Shown piece by piece: positions 24,245-32,330 of a stretch of DNA of 64,000 nucleotides. A program made the position numbers and the translations under genes. The notes beneath the pieces were generated by a model. That model was given only the letters and a program-made list of their open reading frames with translations, had not been told where the DNA came from and ran no database searches. The stretch lies in the NCBI RefSeq assembly GCF_017592825.1, contig NZ_JAGFMD010000001.1, positions 1-64,000 on the forward strand, written 5' to 3'. The stretch comes from Roseivirga sp. E12 (lineage in GTDB: Bacteria > Bacteroidota > Bacteroidia > Cytophagales > Cyclobacteriaceae). Position 1 is the stretch's first letter. Each line of letters opens with the position of its first letter.

Positions 24245-24382
24245 ATTTTCTTTATTTATTAGAACTAACGATCAACTATCATCCGTAAGCTGGTCTATTC
24301 AAATATCTACTAAAGTATCTTATCCCATTAGCCTTTGCAAATAGCTTAGTTAGCTTATGGATGGTAGTATTTGTTAGCCACA

Positions 24383-25015
24383 TTACGCGAGGAATGTTTT
24401 TGTTTCAAAACCCTTTTCAATGCGTTCACAAACCTCTGACATTAGATCGTTGACAAGCTCGCAGAACTTTTCAATATCTTTTGCCGTAACAGGTATTGAG
24501 TTGTCACCATGTGAAACCGAGTTACGAAAGCGTAAGAGTTTATTCAATGGTGTTTTGAAATTCTTTATTGGAAGTGGTTCAAGATTAAACCGTTCTAGAA
24601 TATCATTCAATACCTCAAAGTTTATATTAGAGTTCGTTGGTGTTTTATTGGGTATTTCTATTCTCTGGCTTAGAAATGACATCAGTGATTCGGTAAATTC
24701 TGTTTTTGTTTTAAAATGAATTCTTGAGTTTTGAAGTGTCAGCTTACTATCCGAATCAATTGCATGAGCAAGTAGTCTGTAGTTTATTTTGTCAGACTCA
24801 ATATTCAGGTTGTTGAGCTCTCGAACATAAATCTCAAAAACTGATTTAACGTACCCCTCCCAAATGGAGTAAATCACCGGAACGGAGTATTTGATTAAAA
24901 ATTGATGATGGTCAGTGGATAATTTGTACCTGAACGGGAGAGTTCTTAGAACAGAGAGTTCAGAGTATCTCCAATCGATGTCAGCTAAAATCTCTTTGTA
25001 AAAAGAAGGTGTCAT
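24383..25015 (-). CDS. MAE_28990/MAE_18760-like HEPN protein
   Basis: A 210-residue protein with a HEPN-like fold: an N-terminal helix containing RYSELSVLRTLPF, then IKYSVPVIYSIWEGYVKSVFEIYVREL, and the C-terminal motif FRNSVSHGD (RNSVSH: Arg164, His169), the RxxxxH signature. This pattern is that of the MAE_28990/MAE_18760 HEPN family, which often lies beside DUF262 proteins in suspected toxin-antitoxin or defence loci. Its start overlaps the DUF262 stop by 4 bases (25012-25015), so the two are translationally coupled. RNase activity is inferred from the motif. Confidence 0.8.
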   Translation of the reverse strand: MTPSFYKEILADIDWRYSELSVLRTLPFRYKLSTDHHQFLIKYSVPVIYSIWEGYVKSVFEIYVRELNNLNIESDKINYRLLAHAIDSDSKLTLQNSRIHFKTKTEFTESLMSFLSQRIEIPNKTPTNSNINFEVLNDILERFNLEPLPIKNFKTPLNKLLRFRNSVSHGDNSIPVTAKDIEKFCELVNDLMSEVCERIEKGFETKTFLA

Positions 25016-26082
25016 ATGGTGCCAAAAATTCTATTTGCTGCTTTAATTCGGTTACGAACTCTTTGAATAGAGTTGTTACCTCCCGATCGAGAAATTTTTC
25101 TAATCACTGAATCATGCTTGACCTCCTTCATCACTTTTGATTTAATTTTTTCAGGGGTTACTTCGCCATATAAATGAAGGTTTTCACCGACACCAATCAT
25201 AATTGTGTCATAGAACCCTGTTGCAAAGGCATTATTCTTACTTCGGAAAATGGACTTCCCGCAGGGAGACAATATATCAACTGTTCTGTTGAAAATTGAC
25301 TCATATTTATCATAATTGAAATCCTTGTCGCTTACAGCAATTCGCATAAACTCTGTCATGTGCTGCCCCATGCTCAATTTCACGTTTTTAATGTTTTTAT
25401 GTAGTGAAATGAATCTCAATGCCAATTCCTCCAAATAAAGTTCTGACACCTGTTTGTCTGATGCGTCTATCATATTTATAAACTTAGGATTGTCCGCGAT
25501 CCTCTTTAGAAAATCATTAAAAGAGGATGAAACACCTCGATAGATACAGTTTCGAATTTCTTGGTCAGTTAATGGGGTTCCGCCAGTATTTAACCTATTG
25601 AAAAGTTCGAATCTCATATCATATTCACTATCCCATTTTATTATTTCAACTCGGCAAGTTGCCCTTTTGATATTCAGTTGAATTTTCATTGGAAGCTCTT
25701 CACATGAATATCCTTCTAGTGACTTCACTATTTCTCCATCCTCTAGCAGCCAGTTGTTCTTTTCAGGCATTGTTCTAAGAATACCAAAAAATGACATAAT
25801 TGTAGATAATCTCTGCAGACCATCGACTAGTTCCCATCTACCGTTCGTGTCTTCAGCCACAAAGATTGGAGGGACTGGTATACCTAAAATTACTGATTCA
25901 ATGAATCTTGTTTTTTGATAATCTTCCCATCGATAGAATCTTTGAAATTCAGGGTTAATTATGATTTCATCCCTCTCATACATACTTATGATCTCACCAA
26001 AGGACATGTCCAACCTATCAGTTTTGAGGTTGTTTCTGGCAGCTTCTATGTCTCCTAATAGATTATCTATGTTCTTTTTCAT
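25012..26082 (-). CDS. DUF262 domain-containing protein
   Basis: The 356-residue protein has the DUF262 (ParB/GmrSD-like) signature: IINPEFQRFYRW near residues 41-52 and LVDGLQRLST at about 85-94, with DGxQR. These residues bind nucleotide and hydrolyse it in GmrSD-type enzymes. No DUF1524 HNH nuclease domain follows, so this is the single-domain type; the neighbouring HEPN protein may supply the nuclease. The remaining two thirds are helical and not assigned. It is the first gene of the AT-rich cassette. Its upstream region (26103-26160) contains a large inverted repeat that could control transcription. Confidence 0.88.
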   Translation of the reverse strand: MKKNIDNLLGDIEAARNNLKTDRLDMSFGEIISMYERDEIIINPEFQRFYRWEDYQKTRFIESVILGIPVPPIFVAEDTNGRWELVDGLQRLSTIMSFFGILRTMPEKNNWLLEDGEIVKSLEGYSCEELPMKIQLNIKRATCRVEIIKWDSEYDMRFELFNRLNTGGTPLTDQEIRNCIYRGVSSSFNDFLKRIADNPKFINMIDASDKQVSELYLEELALRFISLHKNIKNVKLSMGQHMTEFMRIAVSDKDFNYDKYESIFNRTVDILSPCGKSIFRSKNNAFATGFYDTIMIGVGENLHLYGEVTPEKIKSKVMKEVKHDSVIRKISRSGGNNSIQRVRNRIKAANRIFGTI

Positions 26083-26102
26083 CTGTGTAGTAATTGTTGT
26101 GG

Positions 26103-26160
26103 CTAACGCTCACTTTTATGAGCGTTATTTCTCTAATAGTTTACAAAAAGTGAGCGTTAG
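26103..26160. promoter_or_regulatory. Inverted repeat upstream of the DUF262 gene
   Basis: CTAACGCTCACTTTT (26103-26117) and AAAAGTGAGCGTTAG (26146-26160) are perfect 15-bp arms around 28 bases; an internal TGAGCGTTA (about 26119-26127) gives an alternative shorter hairpin. It begins 20 bases from the DUF262 start codon. It may be an operator or the end of the repeat element that starts at 26140; function not shown. Confidence 0.55.
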
Positions 26161-26282
26161 TCAACACCTTGCGGTATGCTATACGCACCTTTTTCTTCTG
26201 AAAAGCACAGCTTGTAAAAAAGGGTAGGCCGTGCGTGTTTATCTCTAATGAAGTAAAGAAAATATAAGTATAATCACAAGTT
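26140..26282. repeat. Composite intergenic repeat, copy 1
   Basis: From 26140 on, the words CAAAAAGTGAG, ACGCACCT, GCACAGCTTGTAAAAAAGG, GTTTATCTCTAATGAAG and a terminal TCACAAG match the element at 27569. The CACAGC...GGCCGTG segment is a small hairpin. No reading frame is visible. This part of the 396-base gap is followed by a gene relic (26317-26460). Confidence 0.75.
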
Positions 26283-26316
26283 GATTATATGGGTGGAGCT
26301 TAGAAGGTATGAGGTC

Positions 26317-26460
26317 CTACATTTTGATTAAATGATCCATGCCATTATCTCTCAATATTTAGTCTAGGTACTTTCCTCTGTTGCTGGTTGCTCGCTGATA
26401 GAGTGTAAAGAGGTTGAATACCTCATTGTACTGCTCAATAAGTGTCTGAAGGGTGCTTTC
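26317..26460 (-). pseudogene. Relic of the C-terminus of the gene intact at 36059
   Basis: On the minus strand this reads STLQTLIEQYNEVFNLFTLY, QRATSNRGKYLD, stop, ILRDNGMDHLIKM, matching STLEDLSKQYNEVSNLFAPY, QRETSSRGKYLD, KILRENGMAHLIKK at the end of the intact protein encoded at 36059-36742. An internal TAA replaces the Lys codon, and the N-terminal 170 codons are absent. It is a decayed 3' fragment, directly behind the unknown membrane protein gene and in its reading frame. Confidence 0.85.
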
Positions 26461-26478
26461 GCCCAGTCTAGGTTTTGG

Positions 26479-27507
26479 CTATATGCCTTTTATTATTGTT
26501 GTAAGAATACTGGCTATAATGGGAGATAAAATTTTCAATGAGGTTTTTGTTCCATCCCATGCGTTTCCAGCTATATCTAAAGTATTTAAATATGCTTCAT
26601 TTCTTTTGTTCCAGGCTTCAATGTCTTCATAATCAATGGGGTTCAATCTATATACCAATTGAGTTCCAATTTCCCTAACCTTCAAATACACTGGGACATA
26701 AACTATCAAAATGGCTCCAGTAAATGCCAAGCCATAAAGATAAACGAACTCATCTGGGACAAACTTAAAAGATGAATTGCTTACGATGAAATTGTTAATC
26801 GTATCCGCTAATGCAGATGCAAGGATAATTGACCCTGAGGCAACAAAAACCCCAAATATCAAGATATACTCATCCAATAAGGTTTTGTATCTGCGAAAAG
26901 ACTTAAATGATGTTTCTTTGTCTTCAATTGAAAAGTCGCTCTTTTTGATTTCAGATGAAACTCCGAAAATTCCAAATAGACAAATTGCCGCAAGTATCAA
27001 TAATGGGAATAAAAAAATCATCAAAGTCTCTACAGGATACTTTAATAGAATCCCAAGGTGTTTCATAATGGATTGTGGGTGCCAAGCATGAGGGATATAA
27101 TTACATACTCCGAAGACACCTATTGTTATTAAAAGAGAAACTATAGCATAGAGTATGACTTCTTTTCTTGTGAGCATCCTTAATTTTTTTCTCATCCTGA
27201 AAATCAATGGGAATATTAAGCTTAAGGAAACTGATGAGAAAAAAGTCAGAAAGAATAAGTACAGTAGAAAGTTCGGATTTTGATTGAATAGCAGTTCTGA
27301 GGGAGTTATTTCTTGACCATTTTTCTTAACTTCTTTTAGTTTAAAAGGAATGTTATAACGTAGGGTATCTACAAAATCGTTTTGATCATTGGATACAAAA
27401 ACGGTAGCAGGAGCAGGCTGAGGGGCTAATCCGAAGTGAAGGGTCAACTGATAGAAAAGTATGAAGCTAAATATTGCAAAAAGGACTATTCGATTCGTTT
27501 TGTTCAT
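26479..27507 (-). CDS. Unknown multi-pass membrane protein
   Basis: A 342-residue membrane protein with a hydrophobic N-terminus (VLFAIFSFILFYQLTLHFGL) that may act as signal anchor, then about five more helices: FLLYLFFLTFFSSVSLSLIFPLIF, VILYAIVSLLITIGVFGVC, TLMIFLFPLLILAAICLFGI, YILIFGVFVASGSIILASAL and LYGLAFTGAILIVYVPVYL. Loops are charged and the end is Thr/Ile-rich (ISTIIASILTTIIKGI-like). No family is recognised. Its stop is followed in frame by a relic of the gene intact at 36059, so a rearrangement may have fused or replaced the original downstream part. Composite repeats flank it on both sides. Confidence 0.7.
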   Translation of the reverse strand: MNKTNRIVLFAIFSFILFYQLTLHFGLAPQPAPATVFVSNDQNDFVDTLRYNIPFKLKEVKKNGQEITPSELLFNQNPNFLLYLFFLTFFSSVSLSLIFPLIFRMRKKLRMLTRKEVILYAIVSLLITIGVFGVCNYIPHAWHPQSIMKHLGILLKYPVETLMIFLFPLLILAAICLFGIFGVSSEIKKSDFSIEDKETSFKSFRRYKTLLDEYILIFGVFVASGSIILASALADTINNFIVSNSSFKFVPDEFVYLYGLAFTGAILIVYVPVYLKVREIGTQLVYRLNPIDYEDIEAWNKRNEAYLNTLDIAGNAWDGTKTSLKILSPIIASILTTIIKGI

Positions 27508-27568
27508 TGATTCCTGTTTCCTAACTACTTGGACTTTTAAGATATGTTTTTTTCATTGCCTCATTTAG

Positions 27569-27845
27569 TTAACAAAAGTGAGTCTTAACTGACCAACAAA
27601 AAGGTGTGCTAACCGCACCTATATCATTTCCAGAAATGCACAGCTTGTAAAAAAGGAAGGCTGTGTGTGTTTATCTCTAATGAAGGAAAGAAATTATTGG
27701 GATAGTTACAAGGGGGGATTGCGTAGTGGGTAATGCGTATTGCGTAGTACGTAATACGTATGGCGTAGTAAGTATTGCGTAGTGTGTACTGTTGTCTTCC
27801 CTTGAGGAGGTGCCTGCCGATAAAAGCAAGCCCTCCCAAATATTC
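27569..27845. repeat. Composite intergenic repeat, copy 2 with tandem tract
   Basis: The element begins GTTAACAAAAGTGAG, then GCACAGCTTGTAAAAAAGG (hairpin with GGCTGTGTGTG), TTTATCTCTAATGAAG, GGGATAGTTACAAGG, and continues directly into a GCGTAGTACGTAAT-type tandem tract (about 27718-27788) and a CTTCCCTTGAGGAGG block. The same order occurs at 29216 and, partly, at 26140 and 32095. The peptide YYAIRI seen in one frame is an artefact of the tract. It fills most of the 27508-27884 gap; no gene is visible. Confidence 0.8.
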
Positions 27846-27884
27846 AGACAGAAGCTTTCGCCACCTGATAAGACAATACCCGCG

Positions 27885-29195
27885 TTAGTGGATTTCCGCC
27901 CAGGCATAGCCAAAGACCGTGTCCAGATGAAAATCATCTACATGAATTGATCCCGTAACCTTGTAAACACCTTCATATTTATGGACTAATGTTACCTCCT
28001 GATTAGGGCGAACAGCCTCGCCTTTCAATATCGCATAGCCGTTCTCATCACCGGGTTTACCCAGGGTTAAGGTAAACTTTAATGGAAACTGATGATCACC
28101 TTCTTTTGGCCAAAGGTCACTTGATTCGAAAGAGATGTCTTGGATATCCCAATCGTGCCATGCTTTTAGGGCTGTGTTTGGTTCTTGGGCTGAGTGACTA
28201 TGATAGAAGCGAGCTGTTGGTAAAGTAGATGTGCCAGTTGAACCTGGAATAGGCATTTCAACCTGTGAAAACATTAAGGCACCAGAAAAGTCATTTAGGC
28301 TTAGTTGTGGCGGAAACTGAATGGCAAGAAACTGCCATGTTGCATCATTCTTCAATACCGGATAAGATGCTTCTGAAAAACTCTGTGTTACATAATCTAC
28401 CCACAAGTGTCCTTGTGAGCCTGAAGAGAATGGTTTGCCGTCTTTTGTGATGTTAAAACTGGTGACCTGAAGTATTGGTAGAGAATAGTAATAAGAACCT
28501 TCTCCACTCATGTTATCTTGTCCGTCCTGTAGATAAGTTTCCACATTACCACCAAATTCATTCATTACAGCTTGGTGCTGCCCTGCATTTAACCATTGCG
28601 GTAAAAAGCTTGATGGACCATAGCCTATGGCAACAGTTCCCATACTATCGGTAAGTTCAACTTCGTATACCCAATTCGCTAAATCAAAAGCGATGGCATT
28701 ACCCGTTAACTTATATTTAGCACCTGGCTGCCCCATTTTACCTGAAACAAGAGCAATGGTGATTTTTTCATCCTCGATTAACAGGTTTAAGTTCGCTGTT
28801 TCCGAAAACGGGTTGGATTGAAAAGTGACTTTGTCTTTGTCCAATAGAAACGGAGCTACCACAACACCGTCAGTTTCATTATTGCATATGGAGAATTCAG
28901 CAAGGTAGGGCGCTGAGCCTGGAAGCCCGAATTGCTGTTGTATCATGGAACTGAACCCTACTATATCACCATTGTCAGGGATTAGGTGACCGTAAAAGTC
29001 AAGTGACGCCATGTTATAACCGGGATGAGGTTGCGAAAGCCATGAGGCAAGCCCTTCAGCGCTTTTACTATGTGGAAGTGTCGTTGTATTTGAGTAAGAA
29101 CAGGAAGTGCCGGGCTCAAGTGAAGTAGGTGCTTTCGATTGATTAGCGGCTTTTTTTGACTCTGTTAGTTGTGAGTTGTTTAATAAACGTGACAT
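27885..29195 (-). CDS. CrtC/AttH-like lipocalin-fold protein
   Basis: A 436-residue protein whose middle and C-terminal parts resemble the CrtC/AttH-type double beta-barrel: YYYSLPILQVTSFNITKDGK, SQGHLWVDYVTQSF (position of the G-x-x-W-x-D-H motif in CrtC-like hydratases), FLAIQFPPQLSLND, and the repeated AWHDWDIQDISFES end. The N-terminal 45 residues are Ser/Thr-rich and have no signal peptide. Related proteins add water to carotenoid-type polyenes or act on lipids. Here the catalytic residues cannot be verified, so a carbohydrate/lipid binding or hydratase role is only possible. Confidence 0.6.
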   Translation of the reverse strand: MSRLLNNSQLTESKKAANQSKAPTSLEPGTSCSYSNTTTLPHSKSAEGLASWLSQPHPGYNMASLDFYGHLIPDNGDIVGFSSMIQQQFGLPGSAPYLAEFSICNNETDGVVVAPFLLDKDKVTFQSNPFSETANLNLLIEDEKITIALVSGKMGQPGAKYKLTGNAIAFDLANWVYEVELTDSMGTVAIGYGPSSFLPQWLNAGQHQAVMNEFGGNVETYLQDGQDNMSGEGSYYYSLPILQVTSFNITKDGKPFSSGSQGHLWVDYVTQSFSEASYPVLKNDATWQFLAIQFPPQLSLNDFSGALMFSQVEMPIPGSTGTSTLPTARFYHSHSAQEPNTALKAWHDWDIQDISFESSDLWPKEGDHQFPLKFTLTLGKPGDENGYAILKGEAVRPNQEVTLVHKYEGVYKVTGSIHVDDFHLDTVFGYAWAEIH

Positions 29196-29215
29196 AATTT
29201 TGTGTTTTGGTGTGT

Positions 29216-29425
29216 TATCTTTTTTCTAGAAAAGCACAGCTTACTCAAAGTTGGGCTGTGTGTGTTTCTACTATTAAGAAGTGAAATTATTGGGATAGTT
29301 ACAAGGGGAGGCGTAGTACGTATATCGTAATGCGTAGTGCGTAATACGGTTCTGCTGTCCTCCCTTGAGGGAGCCTGTCTGCCGACAAAGGCAGGGTGCC
29401 CACGGGCGGAGGGAGAGAATACTTG
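29216..29425. repeat. Composite intergenic repeat, copy 3
   Basis: AAGCACAGCTTAC...GGGCTGTGTGTGTTTCTA, then GGGATAGTTACAAGGGGAG, then a tandem GCGTAGTACGTA tract (29311-29347), then TCTGCTGTCCTCCCTTGAGGG and a GGCAGG-rich tail. It follows the order of copy 2. No gene is visible in this gap other than the hairpin at 29441. Confidence 0.75.
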
Positions 29426-29440
29426 TTAGTGAGTAAAATC

Positions 29441-29480
29441 GATCCGACCGATATGTAAGGAGGCATAGACCGGTCGGATC
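29441..29480. repeat. ATCCGACCGAT-type hairpin repeat, copy A
   Basis: GATCCGACCG (29441-29450) and CGGTCGGATC (29471-29480) are perfect inverted arms around ATATGTAAGGAGGCATAGAC. Two similar elements lie at 32207 and 38927, with the same TGTAnnG...CA loop. It sits 26 bases downstream of the DinB-like gene's stop (minus strand), so termination is possible. Confidence 0.8.
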
Positions 29481-29505
29481 AGTTTAGTAATAGCCAATTC
29501 AGGCT

Positions 29506-30027
29506 TTATTGATCTAGTGGCAAATACCTTTCTTTTATAACATTGAAATGATGGATTTGATGTGCTCTTATCGTCAATCCAATCGTATACAAAGGCATCT
29601 CATATTCAAAAAACACACAATTGGTTTCGAGTATCGCTTTGTTAAAAGACTCAAACATCATTATGGTTGATTGACGTACCACTCGAAGCTCATGGACCAG
29701 TTGTTCAATAGACAACTCGTTTGCATTTGAATTTGCACCCATGATTTCCTGGTCATGTGCATCTGGAATGCTCCCTTCTCCACGAGCAAATATGATAGCT
29801 CTAAAGCACCAAATCCTTTCCCAATCAATCAGATGTTGAAGGATTGTATGAATCGTCCATTTGTCCTTTTTGTAAGTTTTCAGGCCAATGCGGGTCAATT
29901 GGGCAATGTCTAATGCATCGATTTCATTTACGCTGAGTTGCAGTGCCTCATGGACTGCCATGTCTCCGTTTAATTCGAAAACGTATTCTAAAAATTCGGG
30001 GTTCTTGTTAGCTTCTTGATTTTTCAT
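29506..30027 (-). CDS. DinB family protein
   Basis: A 173-residue protein, a four-helix DinB-type bundle. KDKWTIHTILQHLIDWERIWCFRAIIFARG gives the early metal-binding His, and TIGLTIRAHQIHHFNVIKERYL gives the HxxxH pair near the end. These residues form a nickel or zinc site in DinB/YfiT proteins, some of which are bacillithiol- or mycothiol-dependent transferases. The open frame begins 8 codons upstream (30051); I prefer the internal Met (MKNQEANKN) because the extension has no family character. Another DinB-like gene follows upstream at 30372 in the same direction. Confidence 0.85.
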   Translation of the reverse strand: MKNQEANKNPEFLEYVFELNGDMAVHEALQLSVNEIDALDIAQLTRIGLKTYKKDKWTIHTILQHLIDWERIWCFRAIIFARGEGSIPDAHDQEIMGANSNANELSIEQLVHELRVVRQSTIMMFESFNKAILETNCVFFEYEMPLYTIGLTIRAHQIHHFNVIKERYLPLDQ

Positions 30028-30371
30028 AAATAGTAGTAATTGATGTGACATCCGTGTGTGGGAGATAGCATCATCCCTAGAACTAAAGCACAGGAATAGC
30101 CTTAAGAGCTATGGCAAGCGCTAACAGCAATACACGAATAGTGAATTAAATATTGCGTTCGGAAGAACATCCGAACGGAGAATTACCAGCCTTTAGATTA
30201 ATGGCTAGTAATTATGCTACTATGAATTTCAGAATTACTCTCAAGACAGAAATTATTTGTGTTGAATAAATATATGGATTTTCCTCCGACCAGCTTATGA
30301 GCGAAACAGAATAGGTTAACACATCCATACCATTCTCATCAAGGTCCTTAGCCTGAGGCTTGTCGCAAGAT
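30028..30371. other. Gene-free gap with one small hairpin
   Basis: Nothing coding or repeat-like is recognised except CGTTCGGA (30156-30163) and TCCGAACG (30170-30177), an 8-bp stem with a 6-base loop. It might be a 3' structure of the upstream gene at 30372, but is 200 bases away. A short frame near 30200-30350 (KDLDENGMDVLT) looks non-coding. Confidence 0.5.
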
Positions 30372-30896
30372 TCAATAGTTGGACCTCAAATTATTATAAT
30401 GATGCTCGGTATGATAAGCCGTCCAGATTACTATTTCTCTTACAGTCATTCTACCCATAAGGGGGTGAGGCAGTAGGTAAGTATCTAAATCATGCTCGGT
30501 CCAATTTTGGAACTTCTTAATCAGTCTCTTTTTCTCCTTGTCCAATTCGGAGAGGTATGATGCTTTATTGGAGACCGTAATGGGTGGCATATTCTTAGAA
30601 GTATTGGCTACTACACCGGGATTATCAGCTAGCCTTTCTTGATATCTTTTGACAATTTGATCATAAGTGCGATTGTCTCTATTATTGGTTCCAAGCTTAT
30701 ATTTCAAGTAAAACTTAGGCAACCGCAGTGCTTTGTTTAAGGCTTTTTCACTTTGAATCAAGTGCACAATGTGTTCACCAGTATTCCATTTGCCTTCAGG
30801 GCCTTTTATCCAATTTTCATCTGGATGATCCACGAGCCATTCATATAGTGTTTGGTGTTTTTGCTCCAGAATGTCGATGACTTCTGCCTTTGTCAT
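30372..30896 (-). CDS. DinB-like protein, second copy
   Basis: A 174-residue DinB_2-type protein. Conserved features are the N-terminal helix with WLVDHPDENWIKGPEGKWNTGEHIVHLIQSE, which contains the first His, and the C-terminal MTVREIVIWTAYHTEHHYNNL with the HTEHH pair. The middle region (YQERLADNPGVVANTSKNMPP) is a family-like loop. It is a different subfamily from the DinB protein at 29506. No signal peptide. The function is unknown; related proteins bind a divalent metal. Confidence 0.85.
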   Translation of the reverse strand: MTKAEVIDILEQKHQTLYEWLVDHPDENWIKGPEGKWNTGEHIVHLIQSEKALNKALRLPKFYLKYKLGTNNRDNRTYDQIVKRYQERLADNPGVVANTSKNMPPITVSNKASYLSELDKEKKRLIKKFQNWTEHDLDTYLLPHPLMGRMTVREIVIWTAYHTEHHYNNLRSNY

Positions 30897-30945
30897 ATGG
30901 TTGAAATTTGAGTTTTAAACCTAAAGAACCTGCCCTTATGAATGT

Positions 30946-31236
30946 CTAATTGTTTCTCAACTGGAACATGATATCCATGATTTCTACAGCTGGCACTTCC
31001 TTAATGGCATAGGCCGAAGGTATGCTTTTGGCTAAATCAGATGCCTGGTAATCTTTTAGAGATTGTGCAGAATCCCAGACATATACTCCTCCGTATTCTC
31101 CTTCTTCGCTTAATTTGACATAGTATTTTTGTAAGAGCCCAGGGATGGATTTAAAATTTGGCTCTCTTTCTTTTGCTCTCTTTAATAATTCTTCTTCTGG
31201 TAAGTCTGATTTCAACTTGATGATTTGCAATATCAT
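30946..31236 (-). CDS. YdhR/ABM-like small protein
   Basis: A 96-residue protein with a dimeric alpha/beta-barrel pattern: a strand MILQIIKLKSDL, a helix EEELLKRAKEREPNF, then SIPGLLQKYYVKLSEEGEYGGVYVWDSAQSLKDYQASDLAKSI. GGVYVWDS is shared with YdhR-type putative monooxygenases. No cofactor site can be read from sequence. It follows the DinB-like gene at 30372 upstream on the same strand and is followed by an AraC regulator gene, also in the same direction, forming a possible co-transcribed set (AraC, YdhR, DinB). Confidence 0.8.
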   Translation of the reverse strand: MILQIIKLKSDLPEEELLKRAKEREPNFKSIPGLLQKYYVKLSEEGEYGGVYVWDSAQSLKDYQASDLAKSIPSAYAIKEVPAVEIMDIMFQLRNN

Positions 31237-31268
31237 ATGACCTAGGTTTTTATTTCTAAAAATGAAAC

Positions 31269-32018
31269 TTATTCATTTTTGATGATTGAAAATTGTAAAA
31301 ATCGGCCATCCTCATTTTTCGACAATGCCTTTGGTGTAAACCCAGTGATCTTCTTTATTCCCTTTATGTAATGTGGTTGATCAAAATAACCTTGCGGAGG
31401 GTAGAGCTGTCCTTTGCTTATCTGACTAAATGTGGCAGCACCTTTCCGGATATTACAATAGCCCTTTAAAGAAAGCCCAAAAGTTGATTGAAAGTACCGA
31501 TTGATTTGTCGTTTGGATAATGAAGCTTTTTGCGAGTAATACTCAACTGTCTGATTTCCTCTTGTTTGATTAATCGACTTCAAAAGAATCGATTTTCCGG
31601 AGTTAATCGGATCATGCTTTTCAATACATGCTAACAGACACTGGTCCAAGTATTCGAAGAAGGAAGCATCAGTACTCCTTTTAAACTCGTCAAGGCCCAA
31701 ATAAGAGTTCTCTAAGCTCTTTATATCATTGAGCAATAGGTTGATGTCTTCTTGAACTACACTTTCGGCTGCAAGCAATCTGAACTGTACCCCATAGATG
31801 GTAGTTTCTGGTGGGATGACCACATTCGTTTTCTGATCCCATAAACCACTTAAAAGCACTCCTTCCAGACGGTCATTTTGGTAGCAAATCAATAAATCGA
31901 AGAAGCCGTCAGGAAATATGGTGTAGGAGTGAGCGTCTTCATTCTTATTTTCAAGCTTCCAGTAGCACCTTACATAATCCCTAAGGTTGTGGTGGGCTTG
32001 CTGTTGAAAGTAAATCAT
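31269..32018 (-). CDS. AraC family transcriptional regulator
   Basis: The 249-residue protein has an N-terminal cupin-like sensor (about 1-140; RCYWKLENKNEDAHSYTIFPDGFFDLLICY, in the DUF6597 style) and a C-terminal AraC DNA-binding domain (about 150-245): SLSKRQINRYFQSTFGLSLKGYCNIRKGAA and QGYFDQPHYIKGIKKITGFTPKALSK. These are the two helix-turn-helix segments. It is the first gene of the set with the YdhR-like and DinB-like genes downstream, which are likely targets. The inducer is unknown. Confidence 0.88.
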   Translation of the reverse strand: MIYFQQQAHHNLRDYVRCYWKLENKNEDAHSYTIFPDGFFDLLICYQNDRLEGVLLSGLWDQKTNVVIPPETTIYGVQFRLLAAESVVQEDINLLLNDIKSLENSYLGLDEFKRSTDASFFEYLDQCLLACIEKHDPINSGKSILLKSINQTRGNQTVEYYSQKASLSKRQINRYFQSTFGLSLKGYCNIRKGAATFSQISKGQLYPPQGYFDQPHYIKGIKKITGFTPKALSKNEDGRFLQFSIIKNE

Positions 32019-32094
32019 CTGAAATGCCTATTGAGTATTTTGTTGCTTCCTCTTTATACTTATCAATTTATTCATTTGAGCTATCAAATACATT

Positions 32095-32180
32095 ACAAAA
32101 ATGGGCATAATCACAAGGGAAGGAATTGGGAGTAATGCGTATTGGGTATTGCGTAGTACGTAGTGAGTATGGAGTAGGTG
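32095..32180. repeat. Partial composite repeat and tandem tract
   Basis: ATAATCACAAGGGAAGG matches the end of the composite element at 26270 and is followed by a degenerate GTAATGCGTATTGGGTATTGCG tract. It has no hairpin head. It lies upstream of the AraC start codon. Confidence 0.65.
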
Positions 32181-32206
32181 AAGATCGGTGGATTATAAAT
32201 GAATCA

Positions 32207-32244
32207 ATCCCACCGATGTGTAGTGGGACACGGATCGGTGGGAT
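32207..32244. repeat. ATCCCACCGAT-type hairpin repeat, copy B
   Basis: ATCCCACCGAT (32207-32217) and ATCGGTGGGAT (32234-32244) are perfect 11-bp arms around 16 bases (TGTAGTGGGACA start). A solo right-arm-like GATCGGTGGAT lies at 32183. It is related to copies at 29441 and 38927. The rest of the gap 32245-32330 shows nothing. Confidence 0.8.
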
Positions 32245-32330
32245 CGATAATTAGCCCGAGTCATATGGTATGAAGAAGATACCGTGTAAGACTTTGCTCG
32301 CGGAGGCTTGTTAGATCTTAATAAGTCAGA

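Noticed and set aside
27624-27937. Two overlapping open frames encoding YYAIRITYYAIRI-type peptides
   Set aside because: They are translations of the degenerate GCGTAGTACGTAAT tandem tract and the composite repeat; the composition is not protein-like and the frames vary between copies.
30200-30371. Possible small minus-strand gene with KDLDENGMDVLT
   Set aside because: It has no start with a plausible ribosome site, no domain and no relation to a known gene; weak similarity to the 26317 relic did not hold along the length.
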